From assembly GCA_945861765.1 (NCBI GenBank), contig CAMAWP010000026.1, positions 1-37,023 of the forward strand: a stretch of 37,023 nt of DNA. Direction: 5' to 3'. Numbering within the stretch: the stretch's first letter is position 1; each line of letters starts with the position of its first letter. This document shows, one piece after another, positions 8,775 to 16,984 of this stretch. The translations under genes and the position numbers were made by a program. The notes under the pieces were generated by a model. It was not told the origin of the DNA. It did not search any database and worked only from the letters and a program-made list of their open reading frames with translations. The stretch comes from Akkermansia muciniphila. GTDB lineage: Bacteria; Verrucomicrobiota; Verrucomicrobiia; Limisphaerales; SIBE01.

Positions 8775-10829
8775 TTAAGCCAGCTCTGGAGTCAGCCGGG
8801 CAGCCGGACTTGGTTTTTGGCCTTGACCAGGCTCCTGCGGCTCTGACGGGGCGGTTTGTAAAGGTTCCAAATCTTCGCCATAGCGAACGAGGCGAGCGCT
8901 ATTGAACACCACAATCAAAGAGCCGACGTTGTGGAGGATGGCCGCCACGATGGGATGAATATAACCGAAGGCAGCCGCAACCAAACCACCCACGATGAAG
9001 AAAACACCCACAAGAAAGTTTTGATTGATGACTGAGCGAGTGCTGCGTGACAAACGAATGAGGAAGGGCAACCGCCTTAGATCGTTATTCATTAGGGCGA
9101 TGGTGGCACTGTGAATGGCGACTTCGCTTCCCGCAACGCCCATGGCAATGCCGATGTCGCCCGCCGCCAGAGCAGGGGCGTCGTTGACGCCATCCCCGAC
9201 GACAGCAACGCGATAGCCGCGCGCTTTCATCTGTCGAACAAATTCCACTTTGTTTTGAGGCAAGCATTCGGCCACCACTTCTTCGCAGCCGATCTCGCGT
9301 GCTACTCGCGCGGCCACCGGCTGACGATCACCCGTAACCATGGCAATACGCCGTATGCCCGTTTGCATCAGCAAAGCCAGTGATTCGCGAGCTTCGGCGC
9401 GTGTCTCATCTTGGAGCCCGACCCATCCGATGCAATGGCCCTGGCGCGCGGCGAAGATCAGGCTGAATCCCTCGGTTTCGTTCAGGTCAACAGACTTTGT
9501 GAAATCGTCTTTGACGCCGTTGTCCCGGAGCCATTGGGCGCGGCCCACGAGAACATCATGGCCATCGATTTTGGCTTTGACGCCGCGGCCAGCAGTTTCG
9601 ACAAAATCTTTCGGCTCAGAGAGAGGCACCCCGGCCTGTTCGGCAAGCGCGGCCAGCGCTTTCGCGGTGGGATGATTGCTGTATTTCTCCGCTGATCCTG
9701 CGATGCGTAGCAATTCGGCGGGCGTGGTCTGGCCCAAGGGCGCCAAGCGACTGACCGTCAGTTTGCCAGTGGTCAATGTGCCGGTCTTGTCAAAAATGAA
9801 GGCGTTGATTCGCGCCGCCGCTTCGATATCCCCGACGTTCTTGATTAAGATCCCCAAACGCGCCGCCGCGGAGAGAGCGGCAACCATCGCGGTGGGTGTC
9901 GCTAAAATAAACGCACAAGGACACGCCACGATCAGCACGGCGATGACGTTGTTGAGGTTCTGAGTGAAAGCCCAAACCAGCGCGCCGATGACGAGAACGA
10001 ACGGTGTGTAATAGACCATGTACTGATCCACGATCCGCATGATGGGAAGCTTGGTTTTTTCGGCAGCCAGAATCAACTCCCGCACCCGGCCCAAGGTCGT
10101 GTCTTGCCCCGCCCGGCTAACCCGGATCTCCAGCACTCCCGTCAGATTTTGAGTGCCTGCAAAGACATCGTCACCCGGCTTCTTATCGACCGGCAGCGAT
10201 TCGCCGGTGATGTTGGCTTGGTTAAAGGAGCCTTGCCCGTTCGTGATCACTCCATCAGCCGCGACGTTGTCGCCAGGGCGAACCCGAATGACATCGCCCA
10301 CAGCTAAATCCTTGGCGGAGACCTCCTCTTCTCCCTTGCCGGTCAAACGGCGCGCTTTGGTAGGAGTCAGCTTGATCAACGATTCAATGGAGGCCCTGGC
10401 ACCAGCGGCTGTTCGGGTTTCAATGATCTCACCCAGGAGCATGAAGAAAGCAACCAAGCCCGCGCTCTCGTACTGGCCCGAGGCGAAGGCGGCGAGCACG
10501 GCGATGCCGACCAATTCGTTGATGCTCAAAATTCCCCGGCGGATGTCTTTGATAGAAGTCCACACGATCGGATAACCTAGAATGATCGCCCCGATCATGG
10601 CGCTGAAATGGGCGACCATCGAGTCTCTGTTGCTTCCCTTGTCAAAGAACCAATCCACGATGAAAGCGTTGATGATGAAGATAAGCCCGACCAACGTCTG
10701 TGGCAGCCGGACAGGCGTGTGCTCGTGGTCGCAAGTTGGACACGAGGCATCGGATTCGTGGTTGTGATCATGGTCGTGGTCATGATCGCGGTCGTGTTTT
10801 TCCCGGCTCAACAGTGAAGTTACTTGCAT
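8775..10829 (-). CDS. Heavy-metal P1B-type ATPase with His/Asp-rich N-terminus
   Basis: ATP-driven metal exporter of the inner membrane, 684 residues. Key motifs: TGES (208-211) in the actuator domain, CPC (303-305) in the metal-binding helix, DKTGT with phospho-Asp347, HP (386-387) and GDGVNDAP (545-552). There is no N-terminal ferredoxin-like HMA domain. In its place residues 11-37 are a His/Asp stretch with one CxxC (C30-P-T-C33), probably a metal sensor or chelator. The last helix carries HNVGS (633-637) and NSAR (643-646), not the DxG expected for Zn/Cd pumps or HEGxT of the Co/Fe type, so the metal is not predictable from this. It lies 162 bases downstream of the SPFH genes and 12 bases ahead of the ABC ATPase. 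Family is certain, ion unknown. Confidence 0.95.
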   Translation of the reverse strand: MQVTSLLSREKHDRDHDHDHDHNHESDASCPTCDHEHTPVRLPQTLVGLIFIINAFIVDWFFDKGSNRDSMVAHFSAMIGAIILGYPIVWTSIKDIRRGILSINELVGIAVLAAFASGQYESAGLVAFFMLLGEIIETRTAAGARASIESLIKLTPTKARRLTGKGEEEVSAKDLAVGDVIRVRPGDNVAADGVITNGQGSFNQANITGESLPVDKKPGDDVFAGTQNLTGVLEIRVSRAGQDTTLGRVRELILAAEKTKLPIMRIVDQYMVYYTPFVLVIGALVWAFTQNLNNVIAVLIVACPCAFILATPTAMVAALSAAARLGILIKNVGDIEAAARINAFIFDKTGTLTTGKLTVSRLAPLGQTTPAELLRIAGSAEKYSNHPTAKALAALAEQAGVPLSEPKDFVETAGRGVKAKIDGHDVLVGRAQWLRDNGVKDDFTKSVDLNETEGFSLIFAARQGHCIGWVGLQDETRAEARESLALLMQTGIRRIAMVTGDRQPVAARVAREIGCEEVVAECLPQNKVEFVRQMKARGYRVAVVGDGVNDAPALAAGDIGIAMGVAGSEVAIHSATIALMNNDLRRLPFLIRLSRSTRSVINQNFLVGVFFIVGGLVAAAFGYIHPIVAAILHNVGSLIVVFNSARLVRYGEDLEPLQTAPSEPQEPGQGQKPSPAARLTPELA

Positions 10830-10991
10830 AGGCTTTTACAATTTGAAATTCAGATGACGCTCATTTCGATAATCAATGACTCCGTTCGTACCAACCGACG
10901 TCACAAGGCTTTAATATGGCTCCGAGATGAAAGCGAAGTGAGCCTGCTCGCGTCGGCTTCCACGCTTACCGGATATCTCGCTCTGTTGCGG

Positions 10992-12107
10992 CTATGGTTT
11001 CGCCGACGGCTTTTGTGGTTCACGGCTTAATTGTAATCTCAGTTCGCGGGCTTTGCCATCCTTGCCAGGCGGCAGATAAATTTTCTCGATGGTGCTATTG
11101 GTTAAAACTCGGTGCAGCGTTTCCGTCCGCAAACGGCTGGCAAACAACTGACGATTCGCGCGGTAATAAGGCAACTGGTTCGTAAAATATTTTGCCTCGG
11201 CCGCCACAGCTTCGACGAGTCGGGCGCGGTCGGACAAGCCTGTGTTGATCACTGCGTTGGACTCGCCTTGCGCGGTATTCAGGATGCGATTGGCATAGGC
11301 CTGGGCCATTTCGTTGGTTTGCCGACGTTCCACGTCGGCCGCTAGGACGGCTTCGAAAGCAGGGGTCACATAGCGCGGCGCAATCGCGTTCAGCTCCACT
11401 TGCTCGACAGTAATTCCAAGCCCTTGTTGATCCACCGATTGTTGGACGCGCGCGGAAATCTTTTCCTTAAAACGAAGTTTCTCCGAAGTGAGTGCTTGAT
11501 CCACTGTGAACCGCGATGACGCATGGAACAGAGCGTTGTTCAAGGCGTTCTGCACCAGAGCCGGGGCGTTGACGAAATCCAGGGCATAGTTCAGCGGCTT
11601 GTTAATCCGATAACGCAATGTCGCCCGCACGTGAATGATGTTGCCATCTGCCGTCAGCGTATATCCGTCAGCGGCGGGATTCAGGGTAGAGCCCGGGGGC
11701 GCCTCGCTGTTTGAGACCTCGAGCTCGGGAGTCGTGGCGTACCATCCGGTCGTGGAACGAACGGTTTGAAACTCGCTATAGGGGATGCGGACAGCTTCGT
11801 CGATCGGATACGGGAATTTCCAGTGCGCGCCCGGGCCTAACAACTGCTGATCTCCAGCGCCGAGGGGACGGCCAAAACGCAGGATAATCGCGCGCTCGTG
11901 AGAGGAGACAGTGAAAAACCCTGACGCAAAGAAAACCACCACAAGAATAGCCATGATGATTTTGACGATGACAAAGCTGCTTCGGAGCGCTTCCGAAAGG
12001 GCCGCTGCGCCGGCATCTTCGACAGGTCCTGGTGACGGCGAGGCGATCGGCCCTTTCGCCTGATCCCGGCGAGGCGGAGAATGATCGTGATCGTGCGAAT
12101 CGTTCAT
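10992..12107 (-). CDS. HflK-like SPFH/band 7 membrane protein with His-rich N-terminus
   Basis: A 371-residue SPFH protein. A short cytoplasmic tail begins MNDSHDHDHSPP, followed by low-complexity Pro/Ala/Gly, a single membrane helix (about 47-66, VKIIMAILVVVFFASGFF) and the SPFH core (ERAIILRFGRPLG.., about 70-250). The C-terminal part is a long Ala/Arg/Glu-rich helix (AQAYANRILNTAQGESNAV) as in HflK, where it lines the large ring that encloses FtsH. The end, about IEKIYLPPGKDGK, is also HflK-like. It is the third SPFH gene in a row, 7 bases after the HflC-like gene. A partner role in a hetero-oligomeric ring with the other two is inferred from HflKC. Confidence 0.9.
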   Translation of the reverse strand: MNDSHDHDHSPPRRDQAKGPIASPSPGPVEDAGAAALSEALRSSFVIVKIIMAILVVVFFASGFFTVSSHERAIILRFGRPLGAGDQQLLGPGAHWKFPYPIDEAVRIPYSEFQTVRSTTGWYATTPELEVSNSEAPPGSTLNPAADGYTLTADGNIIHVRATLRYRINKPLNYALDFVNAPALVQNALNNALFHASSRFTVDQALTSEKLRFKEKISARVQQSVDQQGLGITVEQVELNAIAPRYVTPAFEAVLAADVERRQTNEMAQAYANRILNTAQGESNAVINTGLSDRARLVEAVAAEAKYFTNQLPYYRANRQLFASRLRTETLHRVLTNSTIEKIYLPPGKDGKARELRLQLSREPQKPSAKP

Positions 12108-12114
12108 GAGAGGA

Positions 12115-13044
12115 TCACTTTGGTCTGCCGCCCAGCGTTGGGGCAGGCGGGGTCGAAGTCGGCTGCTGGTTAAACAAGTTGTATGGCGGCGTACGCTCGT
12201 CCAAAATCAAAGTGGACTTGTCCTTGAGCGTTTCCTCCAGCGTTCTGAGCTGCATCAGAAAGATCGCCAACTCCGGATTCTGCTCCAGAATCGCGTAGGA
12301 CTTGGTTGCCTCTGCGTCAGCTTCACCCTGGATGGCGGTAGCTTTCGCGCGAGCTGTGGCCAGCATCTTCTCGCGGTCACGATCCGCCGCGCTTCGAATG
12401 TCCATCGCCTTGGCTTCGCCTTCAGCCTTGATTCGCTCGACTTCCCGCTGGCGTTCGGCTTGCATACGGGTGAAAACCTTTTCCGTAACGCTCTCGGGCA
12501 ATCCAAGCTTTTTGATCCCAACAAATTTGATAGCAATCCCATATTTCGATTCGGCTATCGACTGGATGGCGCGAAGCACCTCGGCTTCCACATCCACGAC
12601 CTTCAATTCTTTTTCGTCGGTGGAAACGAAGTGGGAAAATGGGTGCTTGCCAACGATTTCATTCTTCCCGCTTTCAATGAGACCTGCCAGCGCGGGTTCG
12701 GCTTCTTTCGGCGTGCCGCCGGGAAAACTATTGAAAAAGGCCTTCGGGTCGCTGATCGTCCATCCGACATACAGCATGACCAACAAGGGATAGTTGTCCA
12801 CAGTCAGCGTCTGCTCGAACCGGCCTTCGAAATTGTGAATCCGTTTATCGAACTTGTAAACCTTCTGGATCGGACGCGGCCATTTCCACTTCAGCCCGGG
12901 TTGGTCAATATAGTAGCTCGTTGGCCGGTCGAACGTCGTGACGACGGCTACCTCAGTCTGGCGGACCTGAAATGTAAACAGCAGTACCACGAAGATCAGG
13001 ACCAGCAGAGCGCCGATGATAATGGTTAGGGTATTTCGTTTCAT
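12115..13044 (-). CDS. HflC-like SPFH/band 7 membrane protein
   Basis: 309 residues: a membrane helix at 5-25 (TLTIIIGALLVLIFVVLLF), then an SPFH domain with RQTEVAVVTTFDRPTS and PGLKWKWPRPIQKVYKFDKR, then the charged helix typical of HflC (MQAERQREVERIKAEGEAKA) and YAILEQNPELAIFLMQLR near the end. Length and layout fit HflC (E. coli HflC is 334 residues). In E. coli HflC pairs with HflK to restrain the membrane protease FtsH. Here it sits between two HflK-like genes, 15 bases downstream of one and 7 bases upstream of the other. No FtsH gene is in the window. The family is clear, the protease link is not shown. Confidence 0.9.
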   Translation of the reverse strand: MKRNTLTIIIGALLVLIFVVLLFTFQVRQTEVAVVTTFDRPTSYYIDQPGLKWKWPRPIQKVYKFDKRIHNFEGRFEQTLTVDNYPLLVMLYVGWTISDPKAFFNSFPGGTPKEAEPALAGLIESGKNEIVGKHPFSHFVSTDEKELKVVDVEAEVLRAIQSIAESKYGIAIKFVGIKKLGLPESVTEKVFTRMQAERQREVERIKAEGEAKAMDIRSAADRDREKMLATARAKATAIQGEADAEATKSYAILEQNPELAIFLMQLRTLEETLKDKSTLILDERTPPYNLFNQQPTSTPPAPTLGGRPK

Positions 13045-13059
13045 AAGTTCAAATTCAAA

Positions 13060-14934
13060 TTACCTTCTCGAAGTCGGCGCCGCGATATCCAGCAAGTCAG
13101 GCCGGATCTTGTCTTCTAAATTCAGCAGAATCACATCCTGAGTGTTCGTCACGGCGAGAATATACTTCCTTGAGTTGGTGGCGCCGCGTTCAAAAGCTTG
13201 CAGGTAAGCGCGCTGGGAGAAAACGTCTGGAGAAGCTTTGGATGCGGCGATCTGATTGGTGAATTGTGCGGACCTTGCTTGAGCTTCAGTTACTTTCCGG
13301 TGCGCATAAGCCTCCGCCTCGCGGAGTCTTCTCAAGCCCTCGGCCTGCGCCAGGTTGGTCGTTTTCGCGGCGTATCCTTCGGCGATCCGAAGCGCGGCCT
13401 CAACGTCTTGGCGGGCACCATTCACTTCTTCGAATTTCTTTGCCACCTTGACCGGCGGATGGATGTCTTGCAGCCCGACGAAGATAATCTCCACTCCAAG
13501 ATCGAGTTCGTTCGCGCGATCTTGAACACGCTTCTGCAAATCCTTGGATGCCTTGGCTCGCCCGCTCGACATGATTTCAAACAAATCGACGCCGACCAGG
13601 TAGCGGATGACTTCGCGCGTGGCAATTTTCTCCAGCAGATTGCTCCCTTCGGTATGATTGTAATACCAGGCTCCCAAATTGCTGATCCGGTATTGGACGG
13701 GGATGCTGGCGGTCAGCAGATCGACCGGAGCGCCTCGTTCGGCTGGCGCATTGGTGGCGAGCGAGGCGAGTGGCCCTCGGCTGGCGACGAGTAAGTTAAA
13801 CTCTGTCTTGTAGTGCGGAACAGTCCAAACGACGGTGGTCTCCTTCTCTTTCTCCGGATCAGGGACAAAGCCGATATTAAAGGTCTGAATTTCTCGGGTG
13901 CGCTGCCGATAGACTTGGTCCATGGGCCAAGGCAGTTTAAAATGGAGTCCTGGTTCGAGAACAGCTCGGTCAGTGAGCCGCCGGCCAAAACGTTCCAGCA
14001 GACCTTGCTCACCTGGACTGATGAACACGATGGTCGTGGAGAACCACAGCACCGCTAGCTGGAGCAAGACAAGCCACGCGAGGGCCTTCTCCAGAAACCG
14101 GTAGAACCAAGTGTCGGACACTTTAAAACCGAACTGGTAATCGAGCGCCTGAGCGGCCGTGGTGACCAAACCTTCGGGTTGAGCGAGCAGACCGACCAGC
14201 CGACTCTCGTACAGTGGACGGCTCACTTTTCCTTTTACCCGAGGCCGGTAGAGTTCGAGAACGAGGTTAATCAGGGTTTCGACTGCGGCTAACGCAACAA
14301 CTCCGGCTAAGACCCTGGAGGCGTACAGATCAAAGTTCAAAAATCCCATCTGCACCGCAGCCAAGGACGCTGTCACGATGAAACAGATGTAGGCCCCTAA
14401 AAGAAGATAGCTCGCTCCCGGTCGCAGAAGCCGCGCGCTGGCATGCCGAGCCAGGCTCGATGAGTATTTGCCGAGCAGAAACAGAACCAGCGCAAACATA
14501 CCGAACAAGGACATCGCGACCGCTGGCTGGTTGATCGGTAGGGGGGTCGCATCCTTCAACCACGTCCACAACCAATAGACTGCTCCCGCTTGGAACATGA
14601 AAAGGAGAACCGTGAAGCTTGAAACAAAGAAACGCTCGAACTGTTCGCGAGCGCGCTGAGCGGGAAACGCTTCTGCCTCGGTGGCATTAAAGAGGCTCGA
14701 GCTGCCCTTGGATTTGTTGAGTTCCTCGAACTCCATTTTCTCCAAACGCTCGGTTTCCTCCAATCGCATTTGAAAATAGCTGACGACGATGACCAGGAAC
14801 CCGAGACTTAGAAAGACGAGTCCGGCTTGACCAGACAAAGTGCCGGCCTGAAAGCTCAAGAAAGCTGCGGCGATGCCGACCACGAGCAACACCAGCAAGT
14901 TTACCAATCCGATTTTTTTAATGTCTCGTTCCAT
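13060..14934 (-). CDS. Large HflK-like SPFH protein with polytopic N-terminal region
   Basis: 624 residues, far longer than HflK (419 in E. coli). The first 310 residues contain about seven hydrophobic helices (near 10-30, 38-56, 103-127, 137-155, 172-195, 205-226, 284-308). An SPFH domain follows (VFISPGEQGLLERFGRR.., PGLHFKLPWPMDQVYRQRTR) and then the HflK-type Ala/Glu/Arg helix (RLREAEAYAHRKVTEAQARS). The C-terminus has KYILAVTNTQDVILLNLED. The extra membrane region suggests that this subunit anchors the SPFH ring or contacts the neighbouring transporters. It starts 8 bases after the EF-hand membrane protein gene and ends 15 bases before the HflC-like gene, so translational coupling is likely. 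Confidence 0.88.
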   Translation of the reverse strand: MERDIKKIGLVNLLVLLVVGIAAAFLSFQAGTLSGQAGLVFLSLGFLVIVVSYFQMRLEETERLEKMEFEELNKSKGSSSLFNATEAEAFPAQRAREQFERFFVSSFTVLLFMFQAGAVYWLWTWLKDATPLPINQPAVAMSLFGMFALVLFLLGKYSSSLARHASARLLRPGASYLLLGAYICFIVTASLAAVQMGFLNFDLYASRVLAGVVALAAVETLINLVLELYRPRVKGKVSRPLYESRLVGLLAQPEGLVTTAAQALDYQFGFKVSDTWFYRFLEKALAWLVLLQLAVLWFSTTIVFISPGEQGLLERFGRRLTDRAVLEPGLHFKLPWPMDQVYRQRTREIQTFNIGFVPDPEKEKETTVVWTVPHYKTEFNLLVASRGPLASLATNAPAERGAPVDLLTASIPVQYRISNLGAWYYNHTEGSNLLEKIATREVIRYLVGVDLFEIMSSGRAKASKDLQKRVQDRANELDLGVEIIFVGLQDIHPPVKVAKKFEEVNGARQDVEAALRIAEGYAAKTTNLAQAEGLRRLREAEAYAHRKVTEAQARSAQFTNQIAASKASPDVFSQRAYLQAFERGATNSRKYILAVTNTQDVILLNLEDKIRPDLLDIAAPTSRR

Positions 14935-14942
14935 GTTGAGCT

Positions 14943-16085
14943 TTAAGTCAATTCACGGTCCTCAAATAATAGCAATGCCATCGCCAGCGCCGCACCGAGG
15001 TAACCAAGGGCGTATCCAAACGCCCGGCCGACGTAACTCCAGGGAATCGTCTTTTTGTTCTCTAAGGCATCGGCGAGCCAGAAAAGCTGCCAGTTTGGGA
15101 CCACCGTGTAAAGCACTGAAGCCCACAAAGCTCCTCCCAAACCGGCTTTGACCATCTGCTTTCGGTCTGCCTCGCCCACGTTCTCCCGCTCCTCGATATC
15201 GAGCTTCGCGTTTTTGTTTAAGTCGTACTTCTCCACGGTTTCCTTGAGCAGCTTGATTTGATCCGCGCTCCACTGTGGATTTTTCAGCTCTTCTTTGGTG
15301 CTAAAGTTATGCCAGGCAGGCTCAGCCCGCCTTCCGAATAGATAGTCGGACATGATTCCCAGGAGAAAGAACGCCGAGCAAATGGCAAGGGTTGGAATCA
15401 TTTCCCAGCGTGTCGAACATGCCAAGGCCAATCCAGCCAGTATCCACAGCGCGAACAAAATCAGAATAGCGGCCGGAATCAGCCTCCAATCAACTCCCTT
15501 GGCAAATAGTTGCCAGTGCCCTTCTTTGTCCAAGAAATTGATGAAGAAAAAGGAGAACGTATTGAGCACCACGACAAAAAACACCGCGTCCGCCACAAAC
15601 GGGCGGCGCAGAAAATAATTGGTCAATCCTCCAATCGCGTAGGCCATCACTAGAAACCCGGAAAACAGCGCCAACCCAAGAGTGTCAGTGCTGCCGTAAG
15701 CGTCAAAGGCCATGCGGCTGGCCAGCAGAGCGCTCAGAAGGTTGACATAGGTGAGAAGTGTCAGCGCCCCGGTGAGCCCCGCGTACTTCGCTAGGAGGAA
15801 CTGAGCACGCCCAACGGGTTTAGCGAGCACCGCCAGCGCTGTGCCTGAACGAATCTCATGGGCGACCGAAGCCGCGGCACTCAACACAGCCCCAAACAAA
15901 CCCGACAGTAACATCACCGCCAGCACGCTGTCTTTGACCAATTTCGGATCGTCTCCGAAACCGAAGTACGGAACACAGGCTAGGAAAACGCTAAAGCCAG
16001 AGGAGCAGGTCATCAGCAGCAGGAACACCGGCTGCCTCACCAATTCCATAAAAGCATTGCTCGCTATGGTCGCAAACTGTCGCAT
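14943..16085 (-). CDS. ABC-2-type membrane protein with an EF-hand-like loop
   Basis: A 380-residue protein with six or so hydrophobic helices, first gene of the cluster. The pattern AHEIRSGTALAVLAKPVGRAQFLLAKY after helix 2 (about 75-101) is the ABC-2/NosY-like cytoplasmic motif (compare VAVKPVARW in the permease at 6141-7520). Between the fifth and sixth helix lies a soluble segment (about 251-315) with a canonical 12-residue EF-hand loop, D288-L-N290-K-N292-A-K-L-D296-I-E-E299. AAGG-type ribosome binding bases (GAAGG) are 5 bases ahead of the ATG. It has no ATPase next to it and would have to share the ATPase at 7533-8762, or act without one. Permease family fairly sure; calcium binding is a prediction. 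Confidence 0.85.
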   Translation of the reverse strand: MRQFATIASNAFMELVRQPVFLLLMTCSSGFSVFLACVPYFGFGDDPKLVKDSVLAVMLLSGLFGAVLSAAASVAHEIRSGTALAVLAKPVGRAQFLLAKYAGLTGALTLLTYVNLLSALLASRMAFDAYGSTDTLGLALFSGFLVMAYAIGGLTNYFLRRPFVADAVFFVVVLNTFSFFFINFLDKEGHWQLFAKGVDWRLIPAAILILFALWILAGLALACSTRWEMIPTLAICSAFFLLGIMSDYLFGRRAEPAWHNFSTKEELKNPQWSADQIKLLKETVEKYDLNKNAKLDIEERENVGEADRKQMVKAGLGGALWASVLYTVVPNWQLFWLADALENKKTIPWSYVGRAFGYALGYLGAALAMALLLFEDRELT

Positions 16086-16984
16086 GATACCTTCAAAAAA
16101 TCATAGATTACGAATCGATTGCCCGATTGCAAACGTGAATCGGGCTCTTTGCTCAGCTTAGTGTGGCGCGGAAAGTATCGGCAAACAAAAGTTTTGCAAA
16201 CTGTGCGTCTAGCTGCACACCTGGCACAAGACCGCGCCGTTTGACCGCACAGGTTTAATAGGATCCTCCGTAGCCATCCCGATTTTAGGATCGGATCTGT
16301 CAAGATCCAGCGCTGATCGAAGCCGAAGAAAGGGTTCTCCGTTGTTTTGAGTGGAATCATTTCCGTGTCCGGACAGGAGAACTCACTCCCGAGGGGAGGG
16401 GCGTAGAGTTTGTAGAGATTGGACATTTTCCGGCCGTGTGCTGGTGTATCCGATGAGCTATTTCCGACTGACATCTCCCGGAGGGGAGATCCGAGACTAG
16501 CCCACCCTTTCAAGGGTGGGATTGCGTCGCCAATACCCAAAGTCCCGAAGGGACGGTTGAGCCATTCTCGGGCGATCCTTGGTCCTGAACAGACAGTGAG
16601 AATAGGAGCTGACGTCGGACATTGGGCGATTCGGCCGTCCCTGCGGGACTTATGCGATGGCTCATTCGAACCCAGCAGTGAACTGGTGGGCTATTTCTCG
16701 AATCTCCCTCCGGGAGACGAAGGCGGCCGATAGGTCCAAACTCCCGTCATCCCGGCGGGATGGAAAAATGGTCTTCATCCGCTGTGGAACTATCCGACTG
16801 AAAACAGCGAGAAGCGGAGGAATTTCCACGGTTCGAATCTCTAAGTTCCAAACAAATTCCAGATTCAATCTGGTGCCGATGCAACCCGCGCTGCTCGTTG
16901 CCGCATTGCTTCCGCAGAAAATCCAGAGCGACTTTGCTCTTGTCGAAACAGTGATATCGTGGCTCTTTTAACGCCAACAATTAC
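16086..16984. other. Long intergenic region between divergent genes
   Basis: About 900 bases that must hold the promoters for the minus-strand cluster and for the plus-strand CAP gene. A TTGACA box on the minus strand (16303-16298) has no good -10 at the right distance, so I do not call a promoter. The middle (16386-16762) is packed with short palindromes, listed separately. Open frames here are broken up by these repeats and resemble no protein family. Confidence 0.6.
16386..16762. repeat. Cluster of seven REP-like GGG/CCC palindromes
   Basis: Seven perfect small stems: 16386-16398 (CTCCC gag GGGAG), 16473-16490 (ATCTCCC ggag GGGAGAT), 16501-16520 (CCCACCCTT tc AAGGGTGGG), 16542-16554 (GTCCC gaa GGGAC), 16637-16649 (GTCCC tgc GGGAC), 16703-16717 (TCTCCC tcc GGGAGA) and 16748-16762 (CATCCC ggc GGGATG). 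Stems are 5-9 bp and most loops are 3-4 bases. The fourth and fifth differ only in the loop. This is the look of REP-type elements that RAYT transposases act on. Confidence 0.75.

Noticed and set aside
16275..16303. TTGACA box upstream of the eight-gene cluster
   Set aside because: No acceptable -10 box at 16-18 bases; the nearest TAAAAT is only 10 bases away.
16820..16850. GGTTCGAATC, like a tRNA T-loop
   Set aside because: The flanking bases do not form a T-stem and no acceptor, D or anticodon arms can be found upstream.
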